Source: an uncultured Clostridia bacterium | GTDB lineage: Bacteria > Bacillota > Clostridia > Lachnospirales > Anaerotignaceae | DNA: 16,700 nt | Assembly: GCA_947036475.1 (NCBI GenBank) | Contig: CAMQRG010000027.1 | Coordinates: 1-16,700 of the forward strand | Direction: 5' to 3' | Part shown: piece by piece, positions 1 through 6,000 of the stretch | Numbering within the stretch: position 1 is the stretch's first letter | Layout of the letters: each line of letters starts with the position of its first letter | Notes under the pieces: generated by a model | Told to the model about the DNA's origin: nothing | Database searches by the model: none | Seen by the model: only the letters and a program-made list of their open reading frames with translations | Position numbers and translations under genes: made by a program

Positions 1-47
1 GAAAAGCACAGGCAAAACTGCCAGTTTATTACAGAAAGGAAATTCCT

Positions 48-1640
48 ATGAGCAATTTAGAAGCGATACAAAAACGCCGTATTTTCGGCATCATTTCCCA
101 CCCTGACGCGGGTAAGACCACGCTGACCGAAAAACTGCTGCTGCATGGCGGCGCAATTCGTGAAGCGGGTACGGTCAAAGCCCGCCGCAATGCGAAATTC
201 GCCAAAAGCGACTGGATGGAGATTGAAAAACAGCGCGGTATTTCTGTCACGTCCTCCGTCATGCAGTTTGAATATCAGGGCAAAGTCGTTTCCATCATGG
301 ATACGCCCGGACATAACGATTTCGGCGAAGACACCTACCGTATACTGACGTCTGTGGACAGCGCGGTCATGGTCATTGATGCGGCAAAGGGTGTAGAGGC
401 GCAGACGGTTAAGCTGTTCAAGGTTTGCAGCATGCGCCAGATTCCTATTTTCACATTCATTAACAAACTCGACCGCCAGTCCAAAGACCCTCTGGACTGT
501 ATGGCAGATTTAGAGGACGCGCTCGGTCTGCCCTCCACAGCCGTAACATGGCCCATTGGCAACGGCCTGACGTTCGAGGGTATTTATGACCGTCTGGAAA
601 ACAAAGTTTACCTTTATAAACAAAAGAACGGCGTTGTAGAACTGGGCGCAAACGGCGTGTTTGGCGATGCTCTGGAAGGCGTCATTTCTGACGCGAATCT
701 GGATATCCTGCGCGGCGAAATGGAGCTTCTGGACGGCGCGGGCAACCCGTTTGACCTTAAGGCTGTGGAAGAAGGGCGGCTTTCGCCTGTCTTTTTCGGC
801 TCCGCGCTGGCAGATTTCGGCATAACGCCGTTTTTGCAGCATTTTCTGGAATGGTCGCCCGCGCCCGGTCCCAGAAAAACAATGGACGGCGAAGTCAAAC
901 CCACAGACGAATTTTTCAGCGGCTTTATATTCAAAATACAGGCCAATATGAATCCTGCCCATCGGGACAGGCTGGCGTTTTTCCGCATTTGCTCCGGTAC
1001 GTTTACCCGTGGTATGAACGTCACGCTTTCGCGCACAGGCAAGCAGATGAAGCTGAGCCAGTCCACACACCTGATGGCAAATGACCGCGAAACTGTGGAA
1101 ACCGCTATTGCAGGGGACATCATCGGCATTTATGACAGCGGCAACTACCAGATTGGCGACACGCTGACAGACCGAAAGGAAAAGCTCTTTTTCGAGCCTC
1201 TGCCGACCTTCCCGCCGGAACTTTTCGCGCGGGTACACCCCATCAATTCCCTGAAAGCAAAGCAGTTCCAGAAAGGCGTACAACAGCTTGCGCAGGAGGG
1301 TGCGATACAGGTTTACCGCAATGAGTTTAATGATGTTATCCTCGGCGCAGTCGGACAGCTGCAATTTGAAGTATTTGAATACCGTCTGGCAAACGAATAC
1401 AATTCCGAGGTGCGCATGGAGCCGCTGGATTATAGTGTTGCGCGGTGGGCCGCGCCCGGTTCCCCGAAAGATTTGAAGGATTATGTTGTGGCCCGCAGCA
1501 CGCTGGTGTATGATCATTTTGAGCGTCCGCTTCTGTTGTTCGCCAACCAGTACACCCTGAACAATTTTATGCAGAAAAATCCCGAAATCAAGCTCGTAGA
1601 GGCTTTAGACGTAGACGATACGGCATACCAGGAAATGTAA
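48..1640 (+). CDS. prfC: Peptide chain release factor 3 (RF3)
   Basis: Translational GTPase that removes RF1 or RF2 from the ribosome after peptide release, acting in the cytoplasm. Seen in the 530-residue product: P-loop SHPDAGKT at residues 17-24, switch I RGISV at 63-67, DTPGH at 85-89 and NKLD at 139-142, followed by an EF-Tu-like domain 2 and the RF3-specific C-terminal domain. The length nearly equals that of E. coli RF3 (529). The ATG at 48 follows an AAAGGA ribosome site at 35-40 with 7 bases between. LepA and EF-G are less likely: SHPDAGKT in place of the usual AHIDAGKT is typical of RF3. The gene appears monocistronic, because the first strong terminator hairpin lies 67 bases past the stop. 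Only 47 bases precede it, so its promoter is not visible. Confidence 0.97.
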   Translation: MSNLEAIQKRRIFGIISHPDAGKTTLTEKLLLHGGAIREAGTVKARRNAKFAKSDWMEIEKQRGISVTSSVMQFEYQGKVVSIMDTPGHNDFGEDTYRILTSVDSAVMVIDAAKGVEAQTVKLFKVCSMRQIPIFTFINKLDRQSKDPLDCMADLEDALGLPSTAVTWPIGNGLTFEGIYDRLENKVYLYKQKNGVVELGANGVFGDALEGVISDANLDILRGEMELLDGAGNPFDLKAVEEGRLSPVFFGSALADFGITPFLQHFLEWSPAPGPRKTMDGEVKPTDEFFSGFIFKIQANMNPAHRDRLAFFRICSGTFTRGMNVTLSRTGKQMKLSQSTHLMANDRETVETAIAGDIIGIYDSGNYQIGDTLTDRKEKLFFEPLPTFPPELFARVHPINSLKAKQFQKGVQQLAQEGAIQVYRNEFNDVILGAVGQLQFEVFEYRLANEYNSEVRMEPLDYSVARWAAPGSPKDLKDYVVARSTLVYDHFERPLLLFANQYTLNNFMQKNPEIKLVEALDVDDTAYQEM

Positions 1641-1656
1641 AAGAATAGAACCCTGT

Positions 1657-1746
1657 GGGCCCTGCCCCCAGACCCCCGCAAGGGCTTCCGCCCTTGACCC
1701 TTCTGTCCGCCGCACACTTCGTGCGGCGGGTTTTCTTTCCGAAAGC
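1657..1746 (+). repeat. Hairpin repeat, copy A (90 bases)
   Basis: A 90-base unit built of successive inverted repeats: a short GGGC/GCCC hairpin, the core CAGACCCCCG, then CAAGGGC/GCCCTTG with a 4-base loop, then CCGCCGCAC/GTGCGGCGG with a 5-base loop, then CTTTC/GAAAG. It differs from copy B at only 4 positions, all in loops or linkers. No coding function is seen; open frames across it are low-complexity shadows. Confidence 0.9.
1707..1738 (+). terminator. Intrinsic terminator inside repeat copy A
   Basis: A perfect 9-bp stem CCGCCGCAC (1707-1715) / GTGCGGCGG (1721-1729) with loop ACTTC is followed by GTTTTCTTT. This is the expected form of a rho-independent terminator. It lies 67 bases after the prfC stop and probably ends that transcript. 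Confidence 0.7.
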
Positions 1747-1798
1747 GGCTCCATTTTGGGGTTTCCCTTCCCCAAAAATCATAAAAGCAAAACCCTTA

Positions 1799-1888
1799 GG
1801 GCTCTGCCCCCAGACCCCCGCAAGGGCTTTCGCCCTTGCCCCTTCTGTCCGCCGCACATTTCGTGCGGCGGGTTTTCTTTCCGAAAGC
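1799..1888 (+). repeat. Hairpin repeat, copy B (90 bases)
   Basis: Same length and orientation as copy A, with 4 substitutions: first hairpin loop CCT to TCT, second loop TTCC to TTTC, one linker base, third loop ACTTC to ATTTC. All stems are unchanged. Between copies A and B lies another hairpin, TTTTGGGG (1754-1761) / CCCCAAAA (1770-1777). Confidence 0.9.
1849..1880 (+). terminator. Intrinsic terminator inside repeat copy B
   Basis: The stem CCGCCGCAC (1849-1857) / GTGCGGCGG (1863-1871) around loop ATTTC, followed by GTTTTCTTT, repeats the terminator of copy A. It may act as a second, fail-safe stop after prfC. Confidence 0.6.
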
Positions 1889-1938
1889 AATTCTTTTTTC
1901 TATTTTCCTCGTCTGTTAAAAGCAAAAGAAAAAACACG

Positions 1939-1975
1939 GGGCCCTGCCCCCAGACTATCAAAAAACCTATTTTTG
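1939..1975 (+). repeat. Hairpin repeat, diverged or truncated copy C
   Basis: The unit's first 17 bases (1939-1955), through CAGAC, match copy A; then similarity stops. At the place of the second hairpin stands an unrelated but still self-complementary stem, CAAAAA (1959-1964) / TTTTTG (1970-1975). The copy can be read as truncated, or as a variant that keeps pairing while changing sequence. Confidence 0.6.
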
Positions 1976-1978
1976 TGT

Positions 1979-2203
1979 CGCGGAAAGGTTCGGGAAACGA
2001 AGCGTTTCCCGAGTGGAATCCGCCGTGCGGTCGGCAAAGCCGACTGCTGTCCAACAGCGGCTCCGCCGCTATACGGCAGAACGGGCTTTGCCCGTTCGAG
2101 GAAAAAGGCGAATTTCAAGGCTTTTTCAAAAGCCGATGGAATGAGTCCCTTTATACCGACAGTTCCTCAAAAAAGGCTTGAAGGCGTAGCCTGAGCCTTT
2201 TTT
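1979..2203. other. Cluster of short tight hairpins without a gene
   Basis: Within this non-coding stretch I find four perfect hairpins, each with a 3-base loop: 1990-2012 (10-bp stem TCGGGAAACG), 2030-2044 (GTCGGC, loop AAA), 2056-2070 (AGCGGC, loop TCC) and 2079-2097 (GAACGGGC, loop TTT). The first may be closed by GCGGA (1980-1984) with TCCGC (2019-2023). A fifth, terminator-like hairpin ends the cluster at 2169-2203. No frame shows a protein family. Role unknown. Confidence 0.65.
2169..2203. terminator. Symmetric terminator-like hairpin
   Basis: AAAAAAGGCT (2169-2178) pairs with AGCCTTTTTT (2194-2203), with an inner AGGC/GCCT pairing in the loop region. The A-tract and T-tract make it look like an intrinsic terminator on either strand. 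No gene lies directly before it on either side, so it may be part of the repeat cluster rather than a dedicated terminator. Confidence 0.5.
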
Positions 2204-2216
2204 GACACACTGTTGG

Positions 2217-2305
2217 GGGCCCTGCCCCAGACCCCCGCAAGGGCTTTCGCCCTTGCCCCTTCTGTCCGCCGCACACTTCGTGCGGTAGGATTTCTTTCCG
2301 AAAGC
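2217..2305 (+). repeat. Hairpin repeat, copy D (89 bases)
   Basis: Same orientation as copies A and B, one C shorter in the GCCCCC run. The first and second hairpins are intact. The third is eroded on its 3' arm (GTGCGGTAGG instead of GTGCGGCGGG), so it is a weaker terminator. It ends 35 bases before the promoter of the aminotransferase gene. Confidence 0.88.
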
Positions 2306-2340
2306 AATTCACTTTTTGTTTTCCCTGCCTGCAAAAAACA

Positions 2341-2369
2341 TTGACAAATCCGCCCTGCCGGTATATTGT
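2341..2369 (+). promoter_or_regulatory. Sigma-A-type promoter of the aminotransferase gene
   Basis: TTGACA at 2341-2346 and TATTGT at 2364-2369 are 17 bases apart; an overlapping TATATT at 2362-2367 gives 15. Transcription would start near 2376, leaving a leader of about 65 bases that carries a small GCGTT/AACGC palindrome and the site AAAGGAGGT. Confidence 0.6.
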
Positions 2370-2440
2370 AACAGTAGCGTTTTAACGCATAACAGTACAA
2401 CAGAAAAATTGCTTCAAAAAATACAAAGGAGGTAATTCCT

Positions 2441-3544
2441 ATGGAATTAAAAATCAACAGTGCAATCAAATCACAGACAAAAGTCAGCTATGCCATCGAA
2501 TCCGCCGGGCCCCTGCCCTATGACATAGACTGCGGGGAAGGCATCAATATTGTTATGATTCCGCGTGGAGTAGAAACCGCTTTCGATGGACTGACTTCTA
2601 AAATGCTGTGCGCTTATCCCCATTCTGTTGACATAAAAGACAGTATCATTGACTACTGGAAGGATTACACAGCCTTAAACTATAAACAGATTGTACTCTG
2701 CGACGGCTCTATCAGCGGTCTTTATCTTATCAACCGTCTGTTTCTGGAACCCGGCGACAGGGTACTCGGCTATGTACCACAGTTCTCGGAGTATGAAACG
2801 GACGTAAAAATGCATGGCTGTACATTTGACGGTGTTCCCCTCAGAGCGGAAAATAACTATAAATTTTCGCCGGTGGATATGCTTGCCGCACTCAGGCCGG
2901 AACATAAGCTGATTTATCTGGATAACCCCAATAACCCCACAGGGCAGGTAATTCCCCTGAAGGAAATCGAAGCCCTATTGCAGGCCGCGCAGGAACTGGG
3001 CACAGCCGTTGTCGTAGACGAAGCCTACGGCGATTACATGCCCCGTCAAAACGCCGCCGCGAACCTGTTCGCAAAATATGATAACCTGATTATCGTCAAG
3101 ACCTTCTCCAAAGGCTTTGGGCTTGCAGGGCTTCGCGCAGGGTATCTGCTCCTGCCGGAACAGCTTTCGCCGTACATGGGCAACATCACGAACCCATATT
3201 GCATGTCGGAGCTTTCCCGCAGCATTGCCGCAAAAATCATTCGTGACGCAGCATTTTTGCCGGACCTTCAGGAAAAAACAGCCGCCCTCAAGCATTTGCT
3301 CCTGACGCATTCCTGGAAACATATTTCCATTGCAGAAACGGCAGAAAGCACATCTATCTGCCTGCTGACGCACAGCAATCCCGCAGTGGATTTAGCCGGA
3401 GAATTTGCAAAACGCCGTATTCTGGTTATTTCCGGAAACGATTTTTATACTATCGGCAAAAATTCCGCGCGTTTCCGTATCCCTTCGGCAGAAGATATGC
3501 CGAAAGTGCTCGCCGCACTGGAAGAAATCGACGCTATAGACTGA
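2441..3544 (+). CDS. PLP-dependent aminotransferase, class I/II (HisC-like)
   Basis: Fold-type I aminotransferase of 367 residues, moving an amino group between an amino acid and a 2-oxo acid with pyridoxal phosphate. Seen: NPNNPTG at residues 162-168, DEAY at 193-196 (the Asp and Tyr contact the cofactor), the Schiff-base lysine K224 in TFSKGFGLAGLRAGY, and a C-terminal RFRIPS that should bind the substrate carboxylate. Overall shape and length fit the histidinol-phosphate aminotransferase branch, but no his gene is nearby, so the substrate is open; aromatic or other amino acids, or a biosynthetic side pathway, are possible. The start has a strong AAAGGAGGT 7 bases upstream. It stands alone, with its own promoter and a terminator. 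Confidence 0.9.
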   Translation: MELKINSAIKSQTKVSYAIESAGPLPYDIDCGEGINIVMIPRGVETAFDGLTSKMLCAYPHSVDIKDSIIDYWKDYTALNYKQIVLCDGSISGLYLINRLFLEPGDRVLGYVPQFSEYETDVKMHGCTFDGVPLRAENNYKFSPVDMLAALRPEHKLIYLDNPNNPTGQVIPLKEIEALLQAAQELGTAVVVDEAYGDYMPRQNAAANLFAKYDNLIIVKTFSKGFGLAGLRAGYLLLPEQLSPYMGNITNPYCMSELSRSIAAKIIRDAAFLPDLQEKTAALKHLLLTHSWKHISIAETAESTSICLLTHSNPAVDLAGEFAKRRILVISGNDFYTIGKNSARFRIPSAEDMPKVLAALEEIDAID

Positions 3545-3564
3545 CAAACATAAAATAAGGCATA

Positions 3565-3607
3565 AAAAGCCTGCGGAACCCTCTGTTTCAGGGTTTCTCA
3601 GGCTTTT
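3565..3607. terminator. Bidirectional terminator between convergent genes
   Basis: AAAAGCCTG (3565-3573) pairs with CAGGCTTTT (3599-3607), extended inward by an ACCCT/AGGGT stem, with TATTTT following. It sits between the stop of the plus-strand aminotransferase and the stop of the minus-strand exported-protein gene, and has T-runs for both directions. Confidence 0.8.
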
Positions 3608-3613
3608 ATTTTC

Positions 3614-4633
3614 CTATTCCACTTCAAATTCGCCGTACAAAATATAATATGTGCTTGTATGATACTCCGGTTTAGAATCCGCCCCCGTAAAATAAAAGGC
3701 CATATTTCCCCATTGTGTAGAGTAAATGAGCTGCAAAGTAAAGCGCATGCTCCACAAATCGTCTGGCGTCTTTCCCTTTCGGTATTCCGCAATATCCTCC
3801 TGTAATAATTTTTTCAAATCTTCCATTGTATATAACTCAAATGCGTCCCATAAAAATTCCCGCAGGGATTCCTCCGACATTGCGCCTTCATAGTCGAATG
3901 TAAACGGGATTCCAATGCGGTATTTTCCAGCAGGCAAAGCATAATACAGCCTTCTGGTATAAGTGCTCTGTCCATCGGACAGTCCGTCCCACAGACTGTT
4001 CATACCATATCCTATCCCGTTAATATCCCTTGGTTCCGCCTCCCGCATGCGTTCCCAGCCCTCCGCGGTCATACGTTCCACTATAAAGTCATCGCCATAC
4101 TTAAATGTTTGCGGCTCCCTGTTCCATATCGTTCCTGTCACGCGCTGTTCTTCCTTATCATATACAACGTCCAGCGTAATCCTCGGCATCACAGGACGCT
4201 CCACAGAAAAGGTTTCCACGCCCTCCGCTCTGCTCCATTTCACCGTATAGCCCAGCGCATTTGCTATTGTCCTTGCGGGCAGATAAATTCCCTCGTCATT
4301 CCTGATTATCTTCCCCGCAAGCGGGATTTTCCGGTGCTGACAGTCATACACCACATCTCCAGCCAATGTCGCCGTCTGTTCATATTCCAGCACGACAGGT
4401 CCCTCCTTCATACGGTAACCGAATGCAGTTACGCTGTCCTCCTGCCGCAGTTCGCTTTCCGTCAGTTCCGCCAAATCCTGTATGGACATCATCAGCGTCC
4501 CGTCCTGCCGGAGTATGCCCTGCGAAAGCCGCACTTCTTCCCCGTTCCGCAATATCCTGATGCTTTCCGCCCCAAATGCAGGAACACACCACCATGTCAT
4601 CGCCAGCACTGCCAATATTACGAGCCGTTTCAT
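3614..4633 (-). CDS. Exported protein with copper-amine-oxidase-like N-domain and Ig-like domain
   Basis: About 339 residues. Residues 1-22 form a signal peptide (positive MKR, hydrophobic core, AFGA before the cut), with no lipobox. The next ~135 residues, with patterns such as GIYLPARTIANALGYTVKW, resemble the copper amine oxidase N-terminal domain common in Clostridia cell-surface proteins; there it is a structural module, not an enzyme. A following part with YGDDFIVER and LPAGKYRIGIPF resembles the Ig-like domain often found in clostridial lipoproteins. The C-terminal ~100 residues are unassigned. I chose the ATG at 4633 because AAAGGGGG lies 7 bases before it; the ATG at 4639 would be only about 2 bases from that site. 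It is a single gene, divergent from rpmB. Probable role: envelope or secreted, function unknown. Confidence 0.7.
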   Translation of the reverse strand: MKRLVILAVLAMTWWCVPAFGAESIRILRNGEEVRLSQGILRQDGTLMMSIQDLAELTESELRQEDSVTAFGYRMKEGPVVLEYEQTATLAGDVVYDCQHRKIPLAGKIIRNDEGIYLPARTIANALGYTVKWSRAEGVETFSVERPVMPRITLDVVYDKEEQRVTGTIWNREPQTFKYGDDFIVERMTAEGWERMREAEPRDINGIGYGMNSLWDGLSDGQSTYTRRLYYALPAGKYRIGIPFTFDYEGAMSEESLREFLWDAFELYTMEDLKKLLQEDIAEYRKGKTPDDLWSMRFTLQLIYSTQWGNMAFYFTGADSKPEYHTSTYYILYGEFEVE

Positions 4634-4693
4634 ACCCATTCCCCCTTTTTCTTTCAGCTTACCATATTCTTACATTGTCTTTCTGAAAAATCC

Positions 4694-4722
4694 ATTACAC
4701 TTTTCTTACAAAATCCTTACAA
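4694..4722 (-). promoter_or_regulatory. Candidate promoter of the exported-protein gene
   Basis: On the minus strand TTGTAA (4722-4717) and TGTAAT (4699-4694) are separated by 17 bases. The -35 box lies in a tandem direct repeat, GGATTTGTAA followed by GGATTTTGTAA (4726-4706), which could be an operator. The match to consensus is moderate. Confidence 0.4.
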
Positions 4723-4739
4723 ATCCCCATTCTGTACGC

Positions 4740-4784
4740 GTTTGCAAAAAAAACCGAAAAATCCATATGATTTTTCTTGCAAAC
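4740..4784. repeat. Nested inverted repeats upstream of rpmB
   Basis: The outer pair GTTTGCAA (4740-4747) / TTGCAAAC (4777-4784) encloses an inner pair GAAAAAT (4756-4762) / ATTTTTC (4770-4776). Both are perfect. The right outer arm contains the -35 box of the rpmB promoter, so a protein bound here could block transcription. It lies upstream of the predicted start site and is therefore not part of the rpmB mRNA. Confidence 0.6.
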
Positions 4785-4805
4785 CCGCCTGTTTTCTGCT
4801 AAAAT
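4777..4805 (+). promoter_or_regulatory. Promoter of rpmB
   Basis: TTGCAA at 4777-4782 and TAAAAT at 4800-4805 with a 17-base spacer form a good sigma-A-type promoter. The expected start is near 4812, giving a leader of about 36 bases with the site AAGGAGGTG. Confidence 0.65.
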
Positions 4806-4847
4806 ATCTTTGTTATGTCACATAGGCAAGCTAAGGAGGTGCAAAAA

Positions 4848-5051
4848 ATGGCTAGATGTGAAATTTGCGAGAAGGGCCAGATTAGAGGCCATAGAATTAG
4901 TATTAACCGTAGTCAGGTTAGTAGACGTGCGAATAGAAAATGGAAACCCAACGTAAAGAAAATCAAAATCGTTGAAGACAACGGCAATGTAAAATCTATT
5001 TACGTTTGCACAAGATGCATGCGTTCCAACAAGGTTACGCGCGCAATCTGA
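4848..5051 (+). CDS. rpmB: 50S ribosomal protein L28, zinc-ribbon form
   Basis: A 67-residue, very basic protein of the large ribosomal subunit. Seen: CEIC at residues 4-7 and CTRC at 54-57, the four cysteines of the zinc-binding (C+) form of L28, and the family start MARCEICEKG. The ATG at 4848 follows AAGGAGGTG at the proper distance; an upstream in-frame ATG at 4815 would add 11 residues ahead of this conserved start and has no ribosome site. It is read away from the thiN end of the cluster, a position also known from Bacillus, where rpmB lies beside thiN and spoVM. Keeping the zinc form suggests that a zinc-free paralogue, if any, is elsewhere. Confidence 0.97.
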   Translation: MARCEICEKGQIRGHRISINRSQVSRRANRKWKPNVKKIKIVEDNGNVKSIYVCTRCMRSNKVTRAI

Positions 5052-5063
5052 TTTCCACAGAAC

Positions 5064-5102
5064 AAAAGCCATTCTCCCTTTTTGTAAGGTAGAACGGCTT
5101 TT
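5064..5102. terminator. Bidirectional terminator after rpmB and after the micro-gene
   Basis: AAAAGCCATTCT (5064-5075) pairs with AGAACGGCTTTT (5091-5102) with one A-C mismatch on the plus strand; on the minus strand the same position becomes a G-U pair. T-runs lie on both sides. It serves rpmB from the left and the minus-strand operon end from the right. Confidence 0.78.
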
Positions 5103-5108
5103 TCTTTT

Positions 5109-5279
5109 TCAAAATCTTTTACTTTTGCATACGAGCCATATCCCACAGCCCAGCAAAAGCCCGCCGATAAGAAAAACGCACCGGGGCAGCAGGCACGCCA
5201 AAAGCATACCCAGCCCCAGCGCGGCCATTACCACGCCGCACAGCCATTTCAGCGGCGCGCCGTTGCATCTTCTGCGCAA
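5109..5279 (-). CDS. Small two-helix membrane protein at the end of the thiN operon
   Basis: A 56-codon frame, too short for usual calling. From the TTG at 5279 the product begins with basic RRR, then a hydrophobic stretch at about residues 9-31 (LGLGMLLACLL), a short turn PRC, a second hydrophobic stretch at about 35-51 (FLIGGLLLGCGIWLV), and a basic end KSKRF. It has six cysteines: 5, 14, 29, 34, 45 and 51. The layout is that of a helical hairpin in the membrane with both ends on the positive, cytoplasmic side. A purine-rich site AAAGGGGG lies 8 bases before the TTG; a GTG three codons upstream is too close to it. The gene is 81 bases after thiN, in the same frame, and ends just before a terminator. 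No family is recognised. In Bacillus the peptide gene spoVM occupies this position, but the sequence is not SpoVM. Confidence 0.6.
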   Translation of the reverse strand: MRRRCNGAPLKWLCGVVMAALGLGMLLACLLPRCVFLIGGLLLGCGIWLVCKSKRF

Positions 5280-5360
5280 TCCCGCCACCCCCTTTCTTAT
5301 TCCTATGCCGGAAAAGCGGGGAATGTGCGGAATTTTTTCAGGTCTGTGCCATTCTGTTGT

Positions 5361-5999
5361 TTAATCTCTGGAACGTATCACGAAAAGATATCCGTCCCGA
5401 ATATCAATTTCCGCGCGTTCCTCCGCAAGCACATTGCTTACGGCAATATAATCGTCGTCCAGCGCAAGGTCAAAATCCGTCAGCGGGTAGGAAAAACCCT
5501 TCAGCGTAATGCCTTTGACTTCCATGGAAAGCGGTATCGTGGATACAATATCCCCCACATTTCCACAGACCGTCAGATGCCTGTCTATGACCTCCACGCA
5601 GTTTTTTTCGTCCACAAGCCTTGCCCTTACGCCTTTTTTCAGCAGGGAAAGCAGGTAATGGGCATTGGCAAGCGTATGGTCGAACCTGTCGCCGATACCG
5701 CCGAACAGTACCAGTTCCTCCGCGCCCAGCTCCAGCGCGAGCAGAACGCCCAGCTCCATATCCGTCTCATTTTTCCGCGCAGGGAACTGCCGCACAGGAA
5801 TCCCCTGCCCTTTGTAATAGTCCCAGACCTCCGGCGAAACGGAATCGAAATCTCCCACAATATAATCAGGGCGTATCCCCAACGCCTTCGCATGGCGCAG
5901 GCCGCTGTCACAGCATATCACAACGTCAGCCCCGTCCATATATGCTTTACAAAAGGAATAATCCCTGATTTCCGCTCCGGCAAAAACCAACGCTTTCAT
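5361..5999 (-). CDS. thiN: Thiamine pyrophosphokinase
   Basis: Transfers pyrophosphate from ATP to thiamine to give thiamine pyrophosphate (TPP). The 212-residue protein shows CCDSG at residues 29-33, GDFDS at 49-53, a KNETDMELG stretch at 76-84 and GGIGDRFDHTLAN at 100-112; the acidic groups bind magnesium and the pyrophosphate. The length is usual for the Firmicutes enzyme (YloS/ThiN). The ATG is 1 base after the stop of rpe, so translation is probably coupled. TPP is a cofactor of transketolase, which works next to Rpe in the pentose phosphate pathway; this is a reasonable but unproven reason for the pairing. No TPP riboswitch is seen before it. Confidence 0.95.
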   Translation of the reverse strand: MKALVFAGAEIRDYSFCKAYMDGADVVICCDSGLRHAKALGIRPDYIVGDFDSVSPEVWDYYKGQGIPVRQFPARKNETDMELGVLLALELGAEELVLFGGIGDRFDHTLANAHYLLSLLKKGVRARLVDEKNCVEVIDRHLTVCGNVGDIVSTIPLSMEVKGITLKGFSYPLTDFDLALDDDYIAVSNVLAEERAEIDIRDGYLFVIRSRD

Positions 6000-6000
6000 G

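Noticed and set aside
510..1517. Long minus-strand frame (335 codons) opposite prfC
   Set aside because: Antisense shadow of a strongly conserved gene; no family pattern, many Cys and Arg, no ribosome site.
1655..2194. Open frames of 140-180 codons over the intergenic repeats, both strands
   Set aside because: They are rich in Pro, Arg and Leu, repeat the same peptide at each repeat copy, have no ribosome site, and follow directly from the GC-rich repeat. Likely a common source of false proteins.
1657..2305. CRISPR array
   Set aside because: Only a few long imperfect units with irregular spacing, internal hairpins and terminators; no short identical repeats with unique spacers and no cas genes.
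2370..2440. Riboswitch in the leader of the aminotransferase gene
   Set aside because: The leader is about 65 bases with only one small palindrome; too short and without any known aptamer pattern.
5280..5360. SpoVM peptide gene between thiN and the micro-gene
   Set aside because: SpoVM is expected here from Bacillus synteny, but no frame in these 81 bases or beyond resembles the 26-residue amphipathic peptide.
5109..5999. Read-through fusion of thiN with the downstream micro-gene, which is in the same frame
   Set aside because: There is an ordinary TAA stop, the 81-base gap encodes nothing protein-like, and the micro-gene has its own ribosome site.
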